Shown here: piece by piece, positions 57,228-64,000 of the stretch
How the letters are laid out: every line of letters starts with the position of its first letter
How positions within the stretch are numbered: position 1 is the stretch's first letter
Source of the DNA: Tomocerus qinae
Taxonomy: Eukaryota; Arthropoda; Collembola; Entomobryomorpha; Tomoceridae
NCBI GenBank assembly: GCA_020055645.1
Contig: CM034546.1
Location: 133,879,875 to 133,943,874, forward strand
Direction: 5' to 3'
DNA length: 64,000 nucleotides
The notes under the pieces: generated by a model
Told to the model about the DNA's origin: nothing
The model's input: only the letters and a program-made list of their open reading frames with translations
The model's database searches: none
Program-made: the position numbers and the translations under genes

Positions 57228-57897
57228 AACATCAAAACAAAAATAGAAATTTACATAAGATGATTATTTTGTAATGGAAATGATTGGCGAAAGAGAACAT
57301 TTCGTAATGATCGTAATGTGCGTATTAATTAGCATTTCAAAACTCCTAAACCAAATTGGATTTGTTAAATTGACAAACAAATTTAGTATTTTTAGTAGAC
57401 TGGTTTTACTTTTTATTACCCCTAGACCCCCTTGACTCCTTTGTGGCAGCTTGCACACCTTTTTGCACAATTAAATAACAGCACTGGGGGCCACTATTTA
57501 TCCTTTAAAAATATTCATCCGTAAGTTGTACTCATGGGATTTATACGATTTTCCAAAATCCCAGGGGGAATCTTATTTTTCTGATTTTAAATGAGAGCTT
57601 TTCGGTAACTTTTTGAGCAGATTTTTAAAAATGGAGTCTTTCATTGTCCCCTGTATTTGATGCTACGATCTACAGTTATTGTTGTAGTTTAGTAAATTCC
57701 TTTTTATCAGGAAGTTGAAACTGCAGCTAATTTTTCTAACCGCTGTAGAAAATAAAAGTATATTTATTTGTATTAACAAATTTAATAACCTAAGGGAAAT
57801 GCCAATGATTTTTTCTGAATTGTTTTTATTACTGTGATTGGTGGCCTGCTGAATTTCTCTTGAGTGCTAGGTTCGCTCCTTAGCTGGGTTCACTAGT
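57228..57897. repeat. Diverged copy of the foldback arm Y
   Basis: Collinear with 37141-37704: ATTTCGTAATGATCGTAAT, TTTTAGTAGA, AATAACAG(C/T)ACTGGG, TGATGCT(A/T)CGATCTACAG and a terminal GCTGGGTTCACTAG. It contains an extra segment near 57525-57635 absent from the other copies. A single copy here shows that the arm is a dispersed element. Confidence 0.75.
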
Positions 57898-58353
57898 ATT
57901 TATATAAACGGAATTACAATACGGATATTTTTCCTTGAAGCAGAAAGCAGAAGAAAATAAATAGGAAGCCATTTACTACTTCGTCCTAAAAATCATTGGA
58001 CAGATCATATAGACGACTATTTGATGCTAATATACTACATTTACTAGGGGGGGCGTGGTTCGACATTACGTTGACTATAGTAGTTAAAAATTGAAATATC
58101 ATATACTGTCGGCAATGGAAACAGAATTAAAACTATAATTTTCTGTGGGACTTAATATAATTTAATTTCATGTATTTTAGCTTGTAAATGTTTATGTTAT
58201 TTTTCCAAGTTAGTATATAAATACAATAATTTTTTTGTTGAAATCATAGAACTTACTGAGCTTATTGCTAATGGCCATTAGGATAGTAATTGAAAACGAC
58301 GGAATTTCTAAATATTTGGTTCACTTAGATTCAGCTGAAATTATCCTTGATAT

Positions 58354-60548
58354 TTACTTCTCCATTAGCTTTCTGAACTCTTTAACCGAGCCAACAACAT
58401 CCTTTGCAATATTCTCTACCGTTTCCATGTTATTTCTGATCCAGTTCTCGATCACCTCATTAAAGTAATTTTTCATTTGTTCCAAATCCGTGCCCAGCTT
58501 GTCATTGTCCACATCTTTGATTGCTCCAATTGCTGTCTTCATATTAAGACCAAAGATGAAACCGAACATGCATTTCCTTTTGTAGTTTTCGACGAAATCC
58601 TTTAGACAAAATGGAAATTAAATTTTAAAAATAGCTGTTATAATTGTACTTCACATAGCTTCACAAGCTGCACTTCACATAATATGGAGATTGATTAGGC
58701 CATCCTACAAATATCGTATCTGTAGTTTCCATTGACCGATTTGTATTAAAACACTCAGATAATATGCTAATTAAAAACATGTTTAAGATATTTTTCCTAT
58801 ATATAGCAATGCTATTATTCCAATGCCAACATTTTGTCGGAATTTTCGTTTGGTACAACAATCTGCACAGCAAAATAACTAATAATTGAACTGAATTATA
58901 ATACAAGTATAAATAACGTGCACTGAATCTAAAATCAAGCAAATCATCTAAAAATAAGTACAAGTTTTTCACGAACTTTAATTAAAACTTTTTGGTTAGT
59001 TTCACATTTAAATGTACTAATACGTTTAAGTATGCTTCATATTTTTATACAGATCAAGTTTTGTTCCATTCTCATATTGAGACAGTTTCAAATTAGATTT
59101 TTGCATACCTGAAAGGAAATATTGAGACTTGAATTCAATCTGGCGAGTGTGTTTTTAAATGCATCAAAGTAAACTTCGAGCAATGGTTCCAGATTTCTTT
59201 GTCTAACTTCCGAAAGAACGCTTGTAAACAAATAAAAAGAAATTTCCAAATTTGGAGATCCGAAACGAGTTACCTGAACAAAAACAGAATTATTAAATGG
59301 TAATAAACCTAAATTATTATTAATACTCGAGCAGGTCTGATTCGCTAGTTTAATTATTTAAATTAGCAAAGTATTTTTACCTGTAGGTCTACAAAAATAT
59401 GGTCGAGAATTTTGTTTGTTTTATCCTTAAGGAACATCATATTATTATTCCAACAATCTCCATGATTCACTACCACCAATGAGTCTTCGGGGTCATTTGC
59501 TACTGTCTTACAAAGCTTAGGAAATAAATCTTCAATTTGGGACTGCAACCACTCGACAGTTTCTGTCGTTTCTACTGAACTGGACTTTAATAAATAATTC
59601 CTTTTTAAGAATTAGTACAAATAGACTTATTTTATTTAAAATTGAAATAATTGAATAATTTAATTAAAATTAAAATAGTTACCTGGAGAATTTTACAACA
59701 GTTTCGAATGTTGTTTTGAAACATTGGCCCATACGTTTCATAGTCACTCCTGACATAAGACTCTCTGGTAGTCATCGGATATTTAGATACAAACTGCTCT
59801 TTTCCCATTTCGGACGCCATCACGAAAGAAACTCCATGAAATTTGGCCATATTTTTAAGAACGATGCTATTGAATAGCAATATTACTTATTACACATGAC
59901 AACTTAAAAACATATAGCTTTGAAAAGTGAAATAAACCTTGCTTCGTCGAAATTCTGTAGCTCTGATTTGTCTCTCATGACGTAATGTCGTTTTGCAAGA
60001 CTGTGGAGCAATTAGAGAAATTATTAAAAATTACACGCATTAAATAATATTTATACATTATATTACAGCGCAAAACAAAAATTACTTCTCCAAAACTACG
60101 CATGAATTGTCTGCGTAAAAGCACTTTGCAAAACAGCTGGTCAGATCATCCTCTCTGAAATTTCCCAAGTAATGACATATAGCGAAGTTAAATAGCCCCA
60201 AAACATTTATTTGTGATTTGCATACTCAATCCGATTTTGGCAAAATTTTTTTGCATCTGGTAGGAAGGAATTGAAGAAAGCGGATTCCTTTTCAAATAGC
60301 TTCATCTCATCAAACATAGCTGTCATCATCGGACTGCCTTCAGCTTTGGTCTTTACAAACAACTCAAGATCTTCAGAGCCGTCTTGGAATTTGACAGTAA
60401 CTTCATCACAAATGCTGCCCAAGTGATCTCCTTTCAAATCCGGTCTGGAGATTGACATTTCTTTGATCTCTTTGTCTATGCCATTGTCTTTAAGGATCTT
60501 GGCATATTTTTCTTTCATCTCTTCCGTCACAGCTATTACTTCTGGCAT
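58354..60548 (-). CDS. EcKinase/CHK-like small-molecule kinase
   Basis: Seven exons on the minus strand: 60548-60226, 60154-60086, 60000-59938, 59866-59683, 59584-59381, 59273-59109, 58599-58354; 417 aa, all GT-AG with consistent phases. The family (ecdysteroid 22-kinase/CHK-like, EcKinase) phosphorylates small alcohol-type substrates and is soluble. Visible signatures are VVLEN near residue 130, FHG in exon 4, the catalytic Brenner-type motif NHGDCWNNN with H254 and D256, IFVDLQ with D279 as the metal-binding Asp, and RFGSPNLEISFYL in exon 6. ATG 60548 (MPEVIAV) was chosen; a 5' UTR acceptor (TTTTCAG) lies just upstream. Possible roles are ecdysteroid inactivation or detoxification; substrate unknown. 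Confidence 0.85.
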
Positions 60549-61830
60549 TTTATTGCGATGAGTCTGAAAATATAATAATTCACTCAATTAGAATATTTTA
60601 TACACATTCGGTGTAATTAATATAAGTTATAAATAAAATAGAATATTTCTTACCGTTAAACAAACCTGGACAAATAATTGACACTAGAATAATTATTGAA
60701 AGGACTACAGTATATTAAAAATAAAGTGAAATGCAGTTGTGAAGTAGAACCACTGACGCCAGGTTGCAATTATTAATGCATGCAGTTATTATCTCCAGAC
60801 AGGCAACAGAGCATAATATTTGGTTGAGCCATTGAAGTATGTATACCTAGCCTAGTATTGTACCTATTACACATCCACGCTCAGGTAAACCTAACCTAAG
60901 CAGAATATCCTTGAGACAAAAAAGTCCAAACATATTATTATACATGTATACAAAAAGGTATAAACAAAGTAGCATGAAATGGAATATCCAGCATAGTGAT
61001 ATTACGACGGGCCAAGTCGAGTTGGTGTTTGACCATCAGGTATACAAAAAGTTTAGCCTAAAAAAATGCCGAGTTCTGCTTATAAATTGATGCATGCATA
61101 GGTTCATTTTAAGGCAAAGCAAAGAAGCACAGTATAATTTAACAGACACGAATAGCTGTCAAGTCAATGAGCTAGCCAGAGACCACCACAATAATCACAA
61201 AAGGCTATTGGGTAGGTTGACAGTCCAGTTCATTCACTTACTCTGCTGTTCAAGGATGCTTTTGTTTTATACTTGACTAACATTAATTTACTTGTATTAG
61301 AATTTTAAACAAATAGAGATCTACGAATATTATAAGTACAGAATTTTTCCGTTATGAGATTTAGGAAAATTGTAATTTATCTCCACTGTATAGAAAACTG
61401 CAATTTTTTTGGTCTGCATAACAAGGCTTTGCAAATTTTGACCATTTTTCATCTTTAGTGCTCATTAATGTTTATTAAGTTGGTCTAGTCTAGTCTAAGT
61501 TGAATACAAATATTTGGAATTATTGTTACTTTTTTCACTTTTCAGACATCATATTAAGCCTTGCGTCATTTTAAACGCTATAAAAATAAACTCTTTATGA
61601 CATACATCTCTTTTTATGAACTTGTAAAAATGTGTAATTGATAGAATGAAAATTAGGGCATTCGATGAAATAGTCTTATCTAGGTATAACAACTGCTTCC
61701 ATTTCTATCGCATATTGTAGAATCCATGAATCTAAAAATACAAGGTATAATTAATACTACAGATGTTACTTATTTAAAAATTGTTTGAAAATTGAAACTG
61801 ACAAAAGAAATGTGGATCCTGTACTCAAGA
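60549..61830. other. Intergenic, nothing recognised
   Basis: AT-rich sequence upstream of the kinase gene. No open frame with family resemblance. Confidence 0.5.
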
Positions 61831-62817
61831 TAATTTATTAAACATTAAATGCACTTTTACAATGAATAGATAATAATAATGGATGATCAAATGCAAAGTT
61901 GACATGGAGGTAGTAGAGCTACTGTTTGAGGAGCTGACAACAAAACATGAGTAATGATAGCATCAAAGTTTATAACAAGGGATGATGTAATAATACACTA
62001 ATATAACATTACCATACTATTATAATAGTCATACCTAATACACTTAAGAGACCCAGAGTCGCAGTCCATATACTAATATTACATAATTATACTCAAATCT
62101 TAAATAATACAAATACAAAATAGGATGGTTTAACTAAAAGGGTCTAGAAACACTGGCTGTGTAAGTTGATTTAATTTTTATTTATGAAAACTTATGGAAT
62201 TGTGTTTTTATTAATAGATTATCTAAACAAACTTTCAACATATTGACAATTGAGATTATAAACATATTTTAGCCTACTGGACAAAATCGTTAAAAAAGGA
62301 CAAAAAATTGAAACTCAAAAAACGGACGTTAATTCTTACAGATATAATTATACACACAAGAACTTTTGCCATATTTCAATAGCTCTTTTAAAATAACGGT
62401 TAAATAAAGTTTGAAGACCCTTAGAGCAAACATCCGCTGTAATTTACTAATACATAGTACAAACTAGAAAAAATGCTGATGTAAGCAGTGAAGTGTAGAT
62501 TACAAAGAGAAGGCGGTGACTGTCACATTCCATGTACACTAAAAATAATTGTGTAAATTAGCAAATGTTTTTGAATGCAAAAAAATGGTAAAAATCATCG
62601 AGAATTTTCGGCAAGTGATTTTACTGATTAAAATTTTTTGAAGAATTTTTTAAAATCGGTGGTCTCCAAAAAATTCTCGAATTCTACAGAATTGTTTATT
62701 TGTTAGACTTACGTATGGTGTGGTGCAGCTCGATAACTAATATTACAATAGCTGACTGTCACTCAAACATCGAGCTGGATGGAAAAGGAATGAGTGTCAG
62801 TTGGTTGTTGAGTTGAA
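61831..62817 (-). other. Probable 3' UTR of the SR-protein-like gene
   Basis: Downstream, on the minus strand, of the stop at 62818 and AT-rich throughout. A reverse AATAAA (TTTATT near 61833) could end the transcript. Inferred from position only. Confidence 0.4.
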
Positions 62818-62923
62818 TCAGCGGCGGTCACGCGACTCAGATCGGCTGGAGCGACGAGGGCGAGAACGGCTTCGAGACCGGGAGCTACTTCTGGAGATCC
62901 TGCGTCTCGGAGATCGGGAACGG
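62818..62923 (-). CDS. Last coding exon of an SR/RS-domain protein
   Basis: Starts after an acceptor (AATGCAG, minus strand) and encodes about 34 residues made almost only of Arg, Ser and Pro (RSRSPRRRISRSSS, SRSRPRRSS, ending ESRDRR) before TGA. This is the C-terminal RS domain typical of SR splicing factors, which work in the nucleus in pre-mRNA splicing and are phosphorylated on the serines. Codon use is GC-rich, unlike the rest of the window. The RNA-binding exons are not visible upstream in the window, so the exact member cannot be named. Confidence 0.75.
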
Positions 62924-64000
62924 CTGCATTGACACATTACACAAAACCAAAATTAAAATCATATTTGGAGAAGGAGAGCAGGGATTGGCAAGAAGTAGAT
63001 TTCCGTGCCCTGCCTCCCATTTATTTGCGTGAGTACTAAGAGCCCTCGCACACTAGCAGACCTCAATGACAAAATAATGCTTAAAAGGTAGTTAATTTTA
63101 AAAAATTAAAGATAATTGTTTCTTTCAATTTCCAAGGCAGATTTAAAAACTAAGAAATTTTTACATCCGGCTTGGAAACTTTCAATGGAAATAAAAAGTA
63201 TAGTCATTGAGTTTAGTTGTGTGTGAGTCTCGGTGTGGCTGACAGAAGAAAACATCTGTCTATTATACACATTACATTACGACGAAACGGAAGTAGTGAG
63301 CGAGATCAAGTACGAGTAGTAGTAGGTAGGTAGTCTGACTGAGTAGTAGATTGAGTAGCAGATTGTCGTTTTGGAAGGAACAAGTAGGCGAAGTTGCCGA
63401 TTACGAACGAAGAAGAAGGAACAACGAAACGCAACAACGGTAGTAGCAAGTAGCAGCTCTATTTTTGTGTAGAAGGTAGTAGCAGAGTGAGGAAGTGTGA
63501 TTTGATGTGCGGGCGGGCGGGCAGTTGGGCTTTACGGGAGTCGGGCTCAGTGTGCGGGCGGGCAGACGGACGGGCGAGACGTTTTGCGGCGAAAATGAAA
63601 CGTTTTGAAAGAAAGGAGAAATATGGAGGAGGACGAGAAGAGTGACTGACTGAACTGGCGGGCGGGTGGAGAGTGTGGCGGGCGGGCGGGCGAGCGAAGC
63701 GGAAGAGTCCGATCGAGGAAAGAGACGAACATTTGCTACCCCGTGAGGTCAGCAAGTGCCAAATGTCGATCGGAATGTTTGTCTGTCTGTCTGTCCGCAG
63801 CTGATGCGGGTGGGACGCGCGGGATCTTTCTTTCTAGCTGTCTGTCTACACAAGTCCGTCCCGTCTTTAACTCTTAGGGACGAGAAGACTGACACAGAGA
63901 ACGAATGACCACCCTGGCCTGACGAAGTGTAAGTCATCCTGAACCAATCGACGGAATCGCTGTTAAGCGCCGATCAGGATTGCGACGCTCTCGTAGAAGT
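62924..64000. other. Intron or promoter/5' region with GC-rich tract
   Basis: From about 63230 the sequence becomes purine/GC-rich, with GGGCGGGCGGGC runs (63506-63560, 63655-63700) and GTCTGTCTGTCTGTC (63780-63795). In an AT-rich genome this suggests an unmethylated promoter, a 5' UTR or a first intron of the SR gene or of a neighbour. Open frames here are low-complexity artefacts. Confidence 0.4.

Noticed and set aside
58661..58972. Minus-strand 103-codon frame between kinase exons 6 and 7
   Set aside because: It falls in the intron needed to join the conserved exons in phase, and is AT-rich with no family motif.
63459..63937. Pro/Arg/Ser-rich minus-strand open frames
   Set aside because: GGGCGGGC simple repeats translate as such; no domain, start context or splice support.
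63960..64000. Possible RS-type coding (RRSRRS) on the plus strand at the window end
   Set aside because: Only six codons before the edge, on the strand opposite to the SR exon; cannot be supported.

Overview
This is eukaryotic, AT-rich animal DNA. Coding regions are split by GT-AG introns and the spacers are full of small inverted-repeat transposons, minisatellites and foldbacks. The gene content is a prolyl 4-hydroxylase alpha array, divergent gustatory-receptor-like 7TM proteins, an ecdysteroid/choline-kinase-like (EcKinase/CHK) gene, a class A GPCR remnant and an SR-protein exon. This points to an arthropod. Expanded gustatory-receptor-like families would fit a springtail-like hexapod, but that is inference, not proof.

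Region 1 (about 0.5-48.3 kb, all on +) is a tandem array of prolyl 4-hydroxylase alpha-subunit (P4HA) like genes. I could reconstruct seven complete 10-exon genes with every exon phase closing: copy 1 829-5395, copy 2 7128-10235, copy 3 10832-15045, copy 4 19512-23917, copy 5 28680-31789, copy 6 34630-39283 and copy 7 45221-48291 (572-583 aa each). Each has a signal peptide, a P4HA N-terminal region, a TPR-like peptide-binding region and a 2-oxoglutarate/Fe(II) dioxygenase domain with H-x-D, distal H and the 2OG-binding K. Three relics lie between them: a 3' tail at about 18500-18975, a displaced 3' half at 32465-33999 and a decayed 5' end at 40078-40570. Copies 1-2, 3-4 and 6-7 form subgroups. 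Copy 5 is a recombinant, with a 5' half like copies 3/4 and a 3' half like copies 1/2; the 3/4-type 3' half survives as the relic just downstream. The products should act in the ER on proline-containing substrates such as collagens or other secreted proteins. The duplicates may differ in substrate or tissue, but the sequence does not say.

Inside and around the array are a gustatory-receptor-like gene (26231-27631, -), a broken rhodopsin-type GPCR (40826-44554, +), and mobile elements whose target-site duplications can be read directly. Examples are hAT-like elements with 8-bp duplications at 1210-1440, 2253-2869, 11566-12384 (with another element nested inside) and 16624-18328.

Region 2 (about 49.4-56.5 kb, -) holds two sister gustatory-receptor-like genes. 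Each is interrupted by a different in-frame stop, and one also has a MITE inserted into a coding exon. A Mutator-like long-TIR element (51185-52295) and repeat copies lie between them.

Region 3 (58.3-60.5 kb, -) is an intact seven-exon EcKinase/CHK-like gene. Region 4 (61.8-64 kb) contains the last coding exon of an SR (RS-domain) splicing-factor-like gene on - (62818-62923), followed by a GC-rich G/C-repeat stretch that looks like an untranslated or promoter region.
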